A stretch of 56,914 bases of DNA from NCBI GenBank assembly GCA_003537575.1, contig DPRS01000029.1, positions 1-56,914 of the forward strand, read 5' to 3'. Source of the DNA: Oxalobacteraceae bacterium (GTDB lineage: Bacteria; Pseudomonadota; Gammaproteobacteria; Burkholderiales; Burkholderiaceae_D). Both the position numbers and the translations under genes were made by a program. The stretch's first letter is position 1; each line of letters opens with the position of its first letter. The notes beneath the pieces were generated by a model, which was given only the letters and a program-made list of their open reading frames with translations, had not been told where the DNA came from and made no database searches. Positions 18,001-25,978 of the stretch are shown in pieces.

Positions 18001-18166
18001 TATCGGCGCTCAGCGTCAGCCGGAAGACAAGCGGCTCGCCGCCGGCGTGAACCTAAACGATATCGGCATGATGGACCCGACGCGTCCGGACCAGGCGCCA
18101 TGGGTCGATGCGATCGCCGGCACGTCGGTCCGCAACGGGCTGCCGGCGAAGATACGCCGGGCGTGA
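15080..18166 (+). CDS. ttrA: Tetrathionate reductase molybdopterin subunit A
   Basis: The start is the ATG at 15080 with TGAGGAG upstream; a much longer open frame upstream overlaps ttrC and is rejected. The 1028-residue length fits TtrA rather than the roughly 750-residue PsrA/PhsA. A Tat signal is visible (SKRRQFLALGG). Cys73, Cys76, Cys80 and Cys138 bind a [4Fe-4S] cluster, and Cys254 in GHGSYCGGAYRSG is the likely molybdenum ligand. Molybdopterin-guanine-dinucleotide domains follow, and the C-terminal dinucleotide-binding domain is intact. It reduces tetrathionate to thiosulfate in the periplasm during anaerobic respiration. Other sulfur or arsenic oxyanions cannot be excluded from sequence alone. 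Confidence 0.88.
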   Translation: MKISKRRQFLALGGLAAAAAGYSQTAGRMVDKLLGHDEPKHKTAGDAPAPEFRIDESGNVSINKAQQVSYTTCLGCTTMCGVRVRIDRESGKVLRVAGNPYNPLSTDPHLPMKASVRESFAAISAFDGKGLQGRSTACGRGNAVAQQIDSPYRVLSPLKRVGPRNGGRWEPISFEQLLMEVVDGGNLFGEGPVEGLRSLRDLKTPIDAGKPELGPRVNQVAVLSSVNDGRESFARRFFQQAYGTMNFFGHGSYCGGAYRSGSGALFGDLKKMPHCKPDFANAEFVLFVGTAPGQAGNPFKRQGTLVAKARTEGKLSYVVIDPVLTHASNRASGDRGRWLPICPGTDGAMAMAIIRWLFENERIDSRFLGFPNAALAKANGEPSFTNATHLVVVEPKHPREGRMLRASDLGVEMTEEERYKDADAFVCLDESGKPVFHDQASAPAQLFVNTVLNVDGKDLRVKSSLQLLREEAMRLDMAAYADACGIDAKTLSALARELSSHGKRSSVVAHGGMMSGSGFYSAYALMSINALLGNINWKGGFIANGGGFKFDGEGPRYNLGTFAGMVKPRGTPIGRNVPYEKTSEFKERKAAGKPYPAAAPWFPNAPGLTTESLPGAMIGYPYSLKALVLWSSNPMYGIPGLRTKIGKDLADPKKLPLIISIDPFINESNAYADYIIPDSLMYESWGWVAAWNGVPTKAMSARWPVIEPKAKKTPEGRAIGMETFFIAMAKEMQLPGFGDGALADTEGNAFPLNTPEDWYLRAGANIAWQGKEPVGDATEEDIILSGVERIRPLLEKTLKPEEVAKVAFLLSRGGRYQPGKDSYDEENPEWMRHPMKAMSHLWNENVGGSKNSLSGKRNRGCAGWNEPAFADGTPVRELYPASEWPLQLVSYKSALQNPYSIGATRLLAVHPENPVLIHPDDAARLRLQMGDLVEIATPGGSLKARVMVHAGIAAGVAAFEHGFGHRELGARAHRIGAQRQPEDKRLAAGVNLNDIGMMDPTRPDQAPWVDAIAGTSVRNGLPAKIRRA

Positions 18167-18172
18167 CAAGCT

Positions 18173-18805
18173 TTAGTCGAGCGCGGACGGATCTGCCCGC
18201 AGCATCAGCCGGGCCAGTTCCGCCGCCGACGAAAGACCGGCTTTTTCCATGACATGCTTGCGATGAATATGGACGGTCTTCTCGCTGATGCCCAGCGCAT
18301 CGGCGATCAGCTTGTTCGGCTGGCCCAGGGCGACCAGTCGCGCGACATCCTTCTCCCGCGGGGATAGGGACGCCAGCAGCGCCTGCGCTTCGGCGCGCTT
18401 TTGCGCGCACTGCAGCGCTTCAGCGCTGCACCGGATAGCGGAAGCCACCGCGTCGAGCACCGCCTGGTCCTTGAACGGCTTTTCGATGAAGTCGGCGGCG
18501 CCGGATTTCATCGCCTGCACCGCCATCGACACGTCCGCATGGCCGGTCATGAAAAGGATCGGCAGACGGATGCCGCGCTCCAGCAGCACCTGCTGCAATT
18601 CGAGGCCGCTCATCGCCGGCATGCGGATATCGAGCAGCACGCAGCACGGCTGCGTCGGTTCCGTGACCGTCTGCAGGAACTCTTCGGCGGAAGCATGCAG
18701 TTGCACCTTCCAGCCCACCGACTGCAACAGGAAGCGGAGCGACCGGCGCAGGCCGGCGTCGTCATCGACAACATGCACAAGGCAACAGTCAGGAGGAATG
18801 TTCAT
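18173..18805 (-). CDS. ttrR: Response regulator TtrR (FixJ/NarL type)
   Basis: The start is the ATG at 18805 (MNIPPDCCLVHVVDDD), giving 210 residues and a 17-base overlap with the end of ttrS. Receiver-domain residues are the acidic pair in VVDDDAG, phospho-acceptor Asp59 (LLDIRMP) and Lys109 (IEKPF). The C-terminal LuxR-type helix-turn-helix is LSPREKDVARLVALGQPNK followed by IADALGISEKTVHIHRKHV. It should activate ttrBCA when phosphorylated by TtrS. The convergent ttrA stop is only six bases away. Confidence 0.9.
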   Translation of the reverse strand: MNIPPDCCLVHVVDDDAGLRRSLRFLLQSVGWKVQLHASAEEFLQTVTEPTQPCCVLLDIRMPAMSGLELQQVLLERGIRLPILFMTGHADVSMAVQAMKSGAADFIEKPFKDQAVLDAVASAIRCSAEALQCAQKRAEAQALLASLSPREKDVARLVALGQPNKLIADALGISEKTVHIHRKHVMEKAGLSSAAELARLMLRADPSALD

Positions 18806-20591
18806 GGCTGGGTAAGGAAAAGGAAAAACACATGCCGGCGCCGCCGCTGTTTCGTTCCGCCCAAAGACGGCCACCGTGCGCTTCAATAATGGTCTTGCAG
18901 ATGGGCAGGCCGAGGCCGAGGCCGTCAGGCTTGGTCGTGAAGAACGGCTCGAACAGGTGCGCGAACTGGTCATCGTCGAGACCGCCGCCGCTATCGATCA
19001 CGCGGACCAGCATGCGCTTGTCGGCAGGTTCGATGACAACCTGGATGTGCTGACGCTCCGGCGCCAGGTCGCGGCTGGCATCGATGGCATTCTTGATCAG
19101 GTTCAGCAGCACCTGCTGGATCTGCGGACCGTCGGCCAGGACTAGCGCCGAGCCTTGGGTGCGGTCATCGATGTGAACATCCGGCGTCCATGCCATCATG
19201 CCGACGATCAGGCGCCGAGCTTCTTCCGCAATGGCGGCGAGGTCCACCTTGTCACGCGCGGCTGCGCGCTTCCTGGAAAAATGGCGGATGCGCTGGACGA
19301 TTCCACCGGCGCGCTCGGCTTCGTCGGCGATTTCCGTGCAGGCTTCCGTCACCGCATCAGGCGTCAGCGCACCGTTCGACTGCAGGCGCAGCACGGTGCG
19401 CGCATAGGTGCCAATCGTGGTCAGCGGCTGATTGATTTCATGCGCCAGGCTGCCCGACAGTTCGCCCAGGACGGACAGCCGCGACAGGTGCTCCATCTGC
19501 TCCTGGCTTTCCCGCATCTTCGTTTCGGCGGCCTGGCGTGCGCGTAACGAATCGTGCAACTCGGTGGTGCGCCGCTGCACCAGGTACTCGACGCGTATCG
19601 TGTGCACGACCCAGGCAACCAGCAACAGCGTGAGACCGAGCAGCCACGGCCAGAAACGCAGCGCCAGTCCTTGCGGCGTAATGTCGCGCAGGTAGGCATA
19701 GGGACCAGCGTGCAATTCGCGGTACAAGTCGTGCACCGGCTGATAATCGGCCGGCACGGTCCAGCTTGGGCCGTCCTTCGTTTCCGGCATCTCCAGCAAT
19801 GCGCGCGCGACCGCTTTGGCTATCGCCGGATCCGTCTGGCGAGTGACGGCAATCGGCCAGTCCGGGTACAGTGCGGTTGATAATGCGCAGGGAAATCCCT
19901 CCACCTTCCGCGGAGATAGGACACGGAGTGCGGCGACATCCGGAGATCCCTGTTCCGCCATCTGCTCGAGCAGACAAGTACGGATGATGCCGGCGTCGAC
20001 TTCGCCGCGCTTGACGGCGTCAATCACCTTCGCCATGGGCAATCCGACAAAGCGGGTCTCCGCGAGGTCTTTGTCAGGAACGACGCCGAGGCGCAAAAGT
20101 TCTCTTGCCGCGATGAGGTAGCCGCCGAACGCATCCGGCGCCACGGCCGCGACGCTTTTCCCGGCAAGCCCGGACAAATCGCGCAGGTCACTGTCGGCGC
20201 GCGCAATGACAACGGAGCCGATCGCCTGTTTGGCCGTACCGATATGCGAGGAGACGAGGGTCGCAATGCGGCTGATGCCGAACTCGGCCTCCATCGTCAC
20301 GTAGTAACCGGGATTGGTGATGACAAGATCGACGCGGCCTTCCGCGATTGCCTTGCGCATGCCTTCGGCATCGAAGAAATGCTCAGCACGAAAGCGATAC
20401 TCCGGCAACGCCGTATTGAGGTGAGCGATTACCGGCGACCAGTCGGAAATCGCCGCGCGTTCGCCCTGGTACGCAAACACGCCGACGACGACATTACTTG
20501 CGTATGCACCCGTCGAACAGAGCAAGATTACCGATAGGACGGCGACGCGCAGTATTGCCCAAAAGTGAGGATAACGGACGAGTTGTTGCAT
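18789..20591 (-). CDS. ttrS: Sensor histidine kinase TtrS
   Basis: From the ATG at 20591 (MQQLVRYPHFWAILRV) the protein has 600 residues; a longer reading starting at 20645 adds 18 residues without a better ribosome site. A signal helix is followed by a periplasmic PhnD-like binding domain (about residues 30-300; VVVGVFAYQGERAAISDWSP), the usual tetrathionate sensor of TtrS. A membrane helix (FWPWLLGLTLLLVAWVVHTI) leads to the HisKA domain with His384 in LAHEINQPL and an ATPase domain (LLNLIKNAID, DSGGGLDDDQF, GLGLGLPICK). It phosphorylates TtrR. Its start is 141 bases from the next gene. Confidence 0.9.
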   Translation of the reverse strand: MQQLVRYPHFWAILRVAVLSVILLCSTGAYASNVVVGVFAYQGERAAISDWSPVIAHLNTALPEYRFRAEHFFDAEGMRKAIAEGRVDLVITNPGYYVTMEAEFGISRIATLVSSHIGTAKQAIGSVVIARADSDLRDLSGLAGKSVAAVAPDAFGGYLIAARELLRLGVVPDKDLAETRFVGLPMAKVIDAVKRGEVDAGIIRTCLLEQMAEQGSPDVAALRVLSPRKVEGFPCALSTALYPDWPIAVTRQTDPAIAKAVARALLEMPETKDGPSWTVPADYQPVHDLYRELHAGPYAYLRDITPQGLALRFWPWLLGLTLLLVAWVVHTIRVEYLVQRRTTELHDSLRARQAAETKMRESQEQMEHLSRLSVLGELSGSLAHEINQPLTTIGTYARTVLRLQSNGALTPDAVTEACTEIADEAERAGGIVQRIRHFSRKRAAARDKVDLAAIAEEARRLIVGMMAWTPDVHIDDRTQGSALVLADGPQIQQVLLNLIKNAIDASRDLAPERQHIQVVIEPADKRMLVRVIDSGGGLDDDQFAHLFEPFFTTKPDGLGLGLPICKTIIEAHGGRLWAERNSGGAGMCFSFSLPSHEHSS

Positions 20592-20732
20592 GGCAATATT
20601 CAGTATACCCGATCCTCTCTTCAGCATGAACCGTGCTGGTCGCACATCACCGCCGCTTATTACAAGTTTATTCGATTCAGTCGTGCAGTATCGATTAAGG
20701 CTGCGTTGAATAAGGGCGGCGCCGATCGAATA

Positions 20733-21107
20733 TTATTTCACCGAAAACCGCACGTTCACCGTCTTCTTGTCCGCAAACGTCACGGCCGCAATAGCCTTGG
20801 TGCCTTTCACCAGCTTTGCTTCGCCTTTGGTCACCAGGGTATTCTCGCCAGCCGGCTCCAGCGCCACCTCGGTTTTCTCGGCGCCGTTCAAGACGGTCAG
20901 CTTGCCGGCGGCGCCGGCCGTCGATACCGGCTTGCCATGGTCTTCCACATAGAGGGTGGCCTTGCCATCCTTGTTGACAAGCTCAAAACCCAGGTCGCTG
21001 GCACTTTGCACGATGCCGCCATGCCTGGGCTTGTCGCCGTGAGCCAGGGCGTTGCCCGATACCGCCACCGTTACTGCCATTGCCACAAGGGCCATCAATT
21101 TTTTCAT
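20733..21107 (-). CDS. Small periplasmic protein downstream of the RND efflux genes
   Basis: The product has 124 residues with a clean Sec signal (MKKLMALVAMAVTVAVSGNALA) and AGGAG before the ATG. The mature N-terminus HGDKPRHGGIVQSASDLGFELV carries two His and resembles small proteins found at the end of czc/cus-like operons. The remainder is a beta-rich, Lys/Val-rich domain. It lies 54 bases after the RND pump stop in the same direction. A periplasmic metal-buffering role is likely from context but not shown by a known motif. Confidence 0.75.
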   Translation of the reverse strand: MKKLMALVAMAVTVAVSGNALAHGDKPRHGGIVQSASDLGFELVNKDGKATLYVEDHGKPVSTAGAAGKLTVLNGAEKTEVALEPAGENTLVTKGEAKLVKGTKAIAAVTFADKKTVNVRFSVK

Positions 21108-21161
21108 TGCATTCTCCTAGAGTGCGGCGGCTCTGACATGGGCGCCGCCGTCATAGCCCAT

Positions 21162-24100
21162 TTAAAATGCTTCTGTATGCTCTCCTGACACGAGCTTTTC
21201 GAGCGGCTTTTTCCCGACCAGCCTGAAAATCAACGGGGTCAGCAGCGAATCCAGAATGGTCGAGCTGACCAGGCCGCCAAAAATCACGACCGCCACCGGG
21301 TGCAGGATTTCCTTCCCGGGAGCATCGGCCGCCAGCAGCAACGGCACCAGGGCAAAGGCCGCTACCAGCGCCGTCATCAACACCGGCGTCAGGCGCTCCA
21401 GCGAGCCCCGCACGATCATCGGTATGCCGAAGGTTTCGCCTTCGAACTTGCACAGATTGATGTAATGGCTGACCTTCAAAATGCCATTACGCGTTGCGAT
21501 ACCGGCCAGGGTGATGAAGCCCACCATTGATGCGACCGAAAGCGACACTCCGGCAATCCACATCGCAATGACACTGCCAATCAGTGCAAAGGGAATATTG
21601 CCCATGATGACCAGGGCCAGCACGCCCGACCTGTAGCGCGAATACAGCACCAGGAAAATCATGGCCAGCGATGCCAGCGACAAGCCGACAATCAGTGTCA
21701 TTGCCTGCTCCTGCGCCTGGAACTGCCCTTCGATACTGACAAAATAATTGCCCGGCAGCGGGGTGGCGGCGATCGCCTTGCGCACGTTGCCAATGACGCG
21801 CGACATATCGGAACCGTCGGTATTGGCATACACCACGATGCGGCGCCGGCCGTTTTCCCGGCCGATCTGGTTCGGTCCATCGCCCTCCTCTACCGTGGCA
21901 ACTGCCGACAAGGGAACCCGTCCGACAGGGCTATCGAGCATGACGCGCGCCAGATCCTGCGGCGAGCGGCTGTCGTCCGGCAAGCGCACCATCAAATCAA
22001 AGCGACGCGGGCCGTCGACGACCTGGGTGATACGCGCCCCTTCCGACAGCGTTTGCAGCGCGGCCAGCACTTGCCCGGGCGCCAGGCCATACTGTGCCGC
22101 TTTGCGGTAATCGACCCTTACCTTGATTTGCGGGATCAGCACCTGGCGCTCGACCGACAGGTCGACCAGACCTGGCACATTGGCCAGCCTGCCGCGTAGG
22201 GTTTCCGCCAGGCCACGCAGGGTGTCAAGGTCGTCGCCATAGATTTTCAGGGCGATCTGCGCCCGCACCCCGGACAGCAGGTGGTCCAGCCGGTGCGAAA
22301 TCGGCTGGCCGATGGCGATGGATGCCGGAATGACAGCCAGGCGCGAACGGATGTCGGCCATGACCTCTTCGCGGTCCCGCTGCGAGCGCTTCAGGTCGAC
22401 ATCGATTTCCGCCGAATGCACGCCTTCCGCATGCTCGTCGAGTTCGGCACGGCCGGTGCGACGCCCCACCTTGATAACCTCGGGAACTTCCTTGGTCAGC
22501 GTTTCCGCCAGCGCGCCCATGCGGTTGGCTTCGGCAAGCGACGTCCCCGGCGTGAAGGTCATCCCCATCACCAGCGAGCCCTCGTTAAACGGCGGCAGGA
22601 AGGCACGCGGAAAGAATGGCACGGAGGCGGCCGCCACAATGACTGCGACGGCAGCAACAGCCAGAATGACCTTTGCACGCGGAAACGACCAGGCGAGGAT
22701 ACGGGCATCCCATTCCTTGAGATGGCGTACCAGCGGACTGTCGCCATGCGCCAGCTGCTTCATGTTCGGGAGCAGATAGTACGCCAGCGCTGGCGTAACG
22801 GTCATCGACACCAGCATCGACGCCAGGATGGAGACGATGTAGGCGATGCCCAGCGGCGCAAACAGACGGCCTTCGATGCCCGGCAAGGCAAACAGCGGCA
22901 CGAAGACCAGCACCACGATGATCGTGGCATAGACAATGCCGGACCGTACCTCGACAGATGCCCGCCAAATGGTTTCCAGCACCGACAGCGGATTGGCGCC
23001 GCCGCTGCGCTGCTTCAGCCGCCGCAAGATATTTTCCACATCGACGACCGCGTCATCCACCAGCTCGCCGATGGCAATGGCCAGGCCGCCCAGCGTCATG
23101 ACGTTGATAGACTGCCCCAGCAATTTGAAGACAACCATGGTGACGGCCAGCGACAGCGGGATGGCAATCAGTGAAATCGCGGTCGTCCTGACGTTCAGCA
23201 GAAAGGCAAACAGGATGATGGCGACCAGGATGGCGCCATCGCGCAGCGCTTCCACGACATTGTTGATGGACGCCTCGATGAAATTGGCCTGGCGGAACAG
23301 CACTTCCGGCGCAGAAAGCCCCGTCGGCAGCCCCTGTTTCAGTTCCGTCAGCGCCGTTTCGATTTCCTGCGTCAGCTTCACCGTATCGGCCGCAGGCTGC
23401 TTTTGCACGCTGACGATGACCGCCGGCTTGCCATTCATGCCGGCGTCGCCCCGCTTGAAGGCCGGCGCATACCGGACTGCGGCAACCTGTTCCAGCAATA
23501 TCGGGTTGCCGTTGCGATGGACAACCGCCAGCCCCTGGATATCTTCCAGGCGGTTGGTGCGGCCGAGATTGCGGATCAGGTACTCGCGGCTGTTGAGGTC
23601 AATGAAACCGCCGCTGGTGTTGGCGGCGAAGCCTTCCAGCGCCGACTTGACCTGGTCGAGCGTGACATTGAACTGCGCCATGCGCGCCGTATCCGGCTCG
23701 ACGCGCAACTGCCTGACCTCGCCGCCGATGGGGATGACCTGGGAAACGCCAGGAATCGACAGCAGCCGCGGCCGCAAGACGAAGTCGGCGTACTCCCGTG
23801 CCTGCATCGGATCGGCTTTCGAGACATCGATCGGCAAGGCGATCAGCATGACTTCGCCCATGATCGACGACACCGGCCCCATGATCGGGGCGATCCCGCT
23901 CGGCAGCTGTTCCTTGACGAGCGCGAGCCGTTCAGAGACGAGCTGGCGGTTGCGGTAGATATCGGTGCCCCAGTCGAACTCGGCATAGACGATCGACAGC
24001 CCGACGCCGGAGACGGAACGCACGCGCGTCACGCCAGGCATGCCGTTCAGGGAAGTCTCGATGGGAAAGGAAACGAGCTGCTCGACCTCTTCGGGCGCCA

Positions 24101-24266
24101 TGCCGCCGGCTTCCGTCAGGACGGTGACCAGGGGCTTGTTCAGGTCCGGAAAGACATCGACCGGCGTGCGTGATGCCATCAGCGTGCCGTACACCACCAA
24201 TAGCAGAGCCGCCGCCAGAACGAAAAGGCGGTTGGTGAGGCTGAAACGAACTATTGCATTAAACAT
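21162..24266 (-). CDS. Heavy-metal RND efflux pump (CzcA/CusA family)
   Basis: The start is the ATG at 24266 (MFNAIVRFSLTNRLF), giving 1034 residues, normal for HME-type RND pumps; a 13-residue upstream extension overlaps the spacer. Twelve membrane helices and two large periplasmic loops are evident. The helix-4 proton-relay region reads GELVDDAVVDVENIL, with several acidic residues as in HME pumps. It differs from both classic CzcA and CusA wording, so I do not name the metal. It forms a trimer that exports metal through the fusion protein and outer-membrane factor encoded just upstream, ten bases from the fusion-protein stop. Confidence 0.92.
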   Translation of the reverse strand: MFNAIVRFSLTNRLFVLAAALLLVVYGTLMASRTPVDVFPDLNKPLVTVLTEAGGMAPEEVEQLVSFPIETSLNGMPGVTRVRSVSGVGLSIVYAEFDWGTDIYRNRQLVSERLALVKEQLPSGIAPIMGPVSSIMGEVMLIALPIDVSKADPMQAREYADFVLRPRLLSIPGVSQVIPIGGEVRQLRVEPDTARMAQFNVTLDQVKSALEGFAANTSGGFIDLNSREYLIRNLGRTNRLEDIQGLAVVHRNGNPILLEQVAAVRYAPAFKRGDAGMNGKPAVIVSVQKQPAADTVKLTQEIETALTELKQGLPTGLSAPEVLFRQANFIEASINNVVEALRDGAILVAIILFAFLLNVRTTAISLIAIPLSLAVTMVVFKLLGQSINVMTLGGLAIAIGELVDDAVVDVENILRRLKQRSGGANPLSVLETIWRASVEVRSGIVYATIIVVLVFVPLFALPGIEGRLFAPLGIAYIVSILASMLVSMTVTPALAYYLLPNMKQLAHGDSPLVRHLKEWDARILAWSFPRAKVILAVAAVAVIVAAASVPFFPRAFLPPFNEGSLVMGMTFTPGTSLAEANRMGALAETLTKEVPEVIKVGRRTGRAELDEHAEGVHSAEIDVDLKRSQRDREEVMADIRSRLAVIPASIAIGQPISHRLDHLLSGVRAQIALKIYGDDLDTLRGLAETLRGRLANVPGLVDLSVERQVLIPQIKVRVDYRKAAQYGLAPGQVLAALQTLSEGARITQVVDGPRRFDLMVRLPDDSRSPQDLARVMLDSPVGRVPLSAVATVEEGDGPNQIGRENGRRRIVVYANTDGSDMSRVIGNVRKAIAATPLPGNYFVSIEGQFQAQEQAMTLIVGLSLASLAMIFLVLYSRYRSGVLALVIMGNIPFALIGSVIAMWIAGVSLSVASMVGFITLAGIATRNGILKVSHYINLCKFEGETFGIPMIVRGSLERLTPVLMTALVAAFALVPLLLAADAPGKEILHPVAVVIFGGLVSSTILDSLLTPLIFRLVGKKPLEKLVSGEHTEAF

Positions 24267-24276
24267 GCGGGCGCCC

Positions 24277-25398
24277 CTACCTGATCTGGTTGATGAGGGA
24301 AGCACCGGAGACGACCACGCGATTGTCCGCAGCCAGTCCCTTCACCACCACAATGGTCCTGGCGTCGAGCGGCTTGACCTCGACCGGCTGGGCGATAAAC
24401 CGCTCCGCCCCAGATTTGATCCAGACGATGAACTGGTTGGCCGGGTTGCGCACCAGGGCTTCCGCAGGCAAGGCAATCCCTTTCACCATGTCGTTGAGCT
24501 TGGCCACGACGGTCACCGGCTGGCCGATGGCCAGTGCCGTATTTTTCACCGTGGCGCGGAAATTGACCGGCAAGGCGCCATCGCGCAAGCTGCGCCCGCC
24601 GCCGAGCAGGCTGAGTTCGACGCCGGGGAATCCGGCCAGCGTGGCCGTGGCTATGCGCCCGGCGAGCGAGGCATCGGTGGTGGTCGCTTCGACGACCAGG
24701 CGGCTGGGCTCGATGATTTCGAAGAGTATCTCGCGCGCGTCCACGATTTGCCCGTTCAGGACATTGGCCGACGCGACGATGCCCGAGGCCGGCGCCGTGA
24801 TGGCTTCGCTGCCGTCGACGCTGGCGCTGACGGCGCGCTCGCGACCGGTAAGGCTTGCCAGTTCCGCGCGTGCCGCCTCGATTTCCTTTTGCGGCACCGT
24901 GCCTTCCAGGGATGCCAGGCGCTTCACCCGCTGCTCGGCCAGCGTGCGGTTGGCGCGTATTTCAGCCAACTGGGCTTGCTGATTGGCGCGATCGATGGCT
25001 TCGCCGACCGGGCGGATGCGCACCAGCGCCTGCCCTTTCTCGACGCGCTGGCCCGCCAAGGGAAGACCTTTGGGGCCCGGCTCGATGCGGCCGGTATACG
25101 GTGCCTGCACGCGGCCGCCGGCATTCGGGTCAATCCCGATGCGGCCATTCAGTTCAACGGTCAGCGGGTGCTCCGCTTCGCGCGCCATCATGGTCCGAAT
25201 CGCCATGCTCCGCTGGGCCTGCTTCGGCACGTTGACGCTACCGTCCGGCAAGCGCGCCAGGCCGGAGGCGTTAGTGGATGCCGGGGCATCCAGATGCTCG
25301 CCACCGGGGCCATGGGCGCCCGGCGCGGCAATGCTGGCCGAAGACAGCAGGCCTGCAGCAATCAGGGTGATGAGAGAAAAAACTGCTTTAGTCATCAT
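24277..25398 (-). CDS. RND efflux membrane fusion protein (CzcB/CusB-like)
   Basis: The product has 373 residues with a Sec signal and two tandem ATG codons at 25398 and 25395. After the signal comes an unusual segment, APGAHGPGGEHLDAPA (25-40), shared almost exactly with the neighbouring 190-residue protein. The adaptor fold follows: lipoyl-like halves (RVQAPYTGRIEPGPKGLPLA and AITAPASGIVAS) flank a helical hairpin (about 125-205), then beta-barrel and membrane-proximal parts. It bridges the pump and the outer-membrane channel. It is seven bases from the 190-residue gene and ten from the pump. Confidence 0.92.
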   Translation of the reverse strand: MMTKAVFSLITLIAAGLLSSASIAAPGAHGPGGEHLDAPASTNASGLARLPDGSVNVPKQAQRSMAIRTMMAREAEHPLTVELNGRIGIDPNAGGRVQAPYTGRIEPGPKGLPLAGQRVEKGQALVRIRPVGEAIDRANQQAQLAEIRANRTLAEQRVKRLASLEGTVPQKEIEAARAELASLTGRERAVSASVDGSEAITAPASGIVASANVLNGQIVDAREILFEIIEPSRLVVEATTTDASLAGRIATATLAGFPGVELSLLGGGRSLRDGALPVNFRATVKNTALAIGQPVTVVAKLNDMVKGIALPAEALVRNPANQFIVWIKSGAERFIAQPVEVKPLDARTIVVVKGLAADNRVVVSGASLINQIR

Positions 25399-25405
25399 GA
25401 TCTTT

Positions 25406-25978
25406 TCACTTTCCTGAATTCGATTTGCGACGAAGCATGAGGATGACGATGGCTACCAGCACGATGGCCAGCAGCACGCCGCCGAAGGCCCAGTTCCTGA
25501 GCGAAAACTTGGGGCCGTGCGCATCGTCGGCGCCATGGGCATCTTCGTTGCCCGTGACTTCCAGCGTGCCTTCCAGAAGGTCGCTTTCTTCTCCGACAGT
25601 CAGGGTAAATAAGAGGGAATGCTTGCCGGGCTTGGCGAGCTCCTTGAGTAAATTGGCATCGTCAACGGCATAGTCGCCATGGTCGGCATGGAACTTCGCG
25701 GGCGCTTTCAAGCCATTGAACTCGACTTCCAGCATGCCGTTCAATACCGGCTCGTTGGTTTCATAGCGGTCGATGAGCATGGACAGTTCGCCATCCTGCA
25801 AATGGCCGACGAGTTCGAATGACTCGGTAAACGTGTCGATGCGCGGCCCGGCATCGGAATGCACGTGTCCACCGGCGGGGACATCCAGATGCTCGCCGTT
25901 GGGACCGTGGGCGCCGGGCGCTGCCCATGCGGCAGACATGGTCAGGAAATAGATGAGAAAGGCTTTAATGAGATTCAT
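25406..25978 (-). CDS. Membrane-anchored periplasmic protein of unknown family in the efflux operon
   Basis: The product has 190 residues: Sec signal (1-19), His-rich start APGAHGPNGEHLDVPAGGHV, a beta-rich domain (about 48-140), a short His/Asp linker (EDAHGADDAHGP) and one C-terminal membrane helix (WAFGGVLLAIVLVAIVILML) ending in Arg/Lys. The domain faces the periplasm. Its ATG overlaps the outer-membrane-factor stop by four bases, so the two are translationally coupled. I do not recognise a named family. The His clusters and operon position suggest metal capture for, or regulation of, the pump. Confidence 0.85.
   Translation of the reverse strand: MNLIKAFLIYFLTMSAAWAAPGAHGPNGEHLDVPAGGHVHSDAGPRIDTFTESFELVGHLQDGELSMLIDRYETNEPVLNGMLEVEFNGLKAPAKFHADHGDYAVDDANLLKELAKPGKHSLLFTLTVGEESDLLEGTLEVTGNEDAHGADDAHGPKFSLRNWAFGGVLLAIVLVAIVILMLRRKSNSGK

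Noticed and set aside
13264..18166. Reading the molybdoenzyme operon as polysulfide, thiosulfate or arsenate reductase
   Set aside because: The 1028-residue catalytic subunit, the B-C-A order and the neighbouring TtrS-type PhnD-domain kinase fit tetrathionate reductase better, though substrate is not proven.
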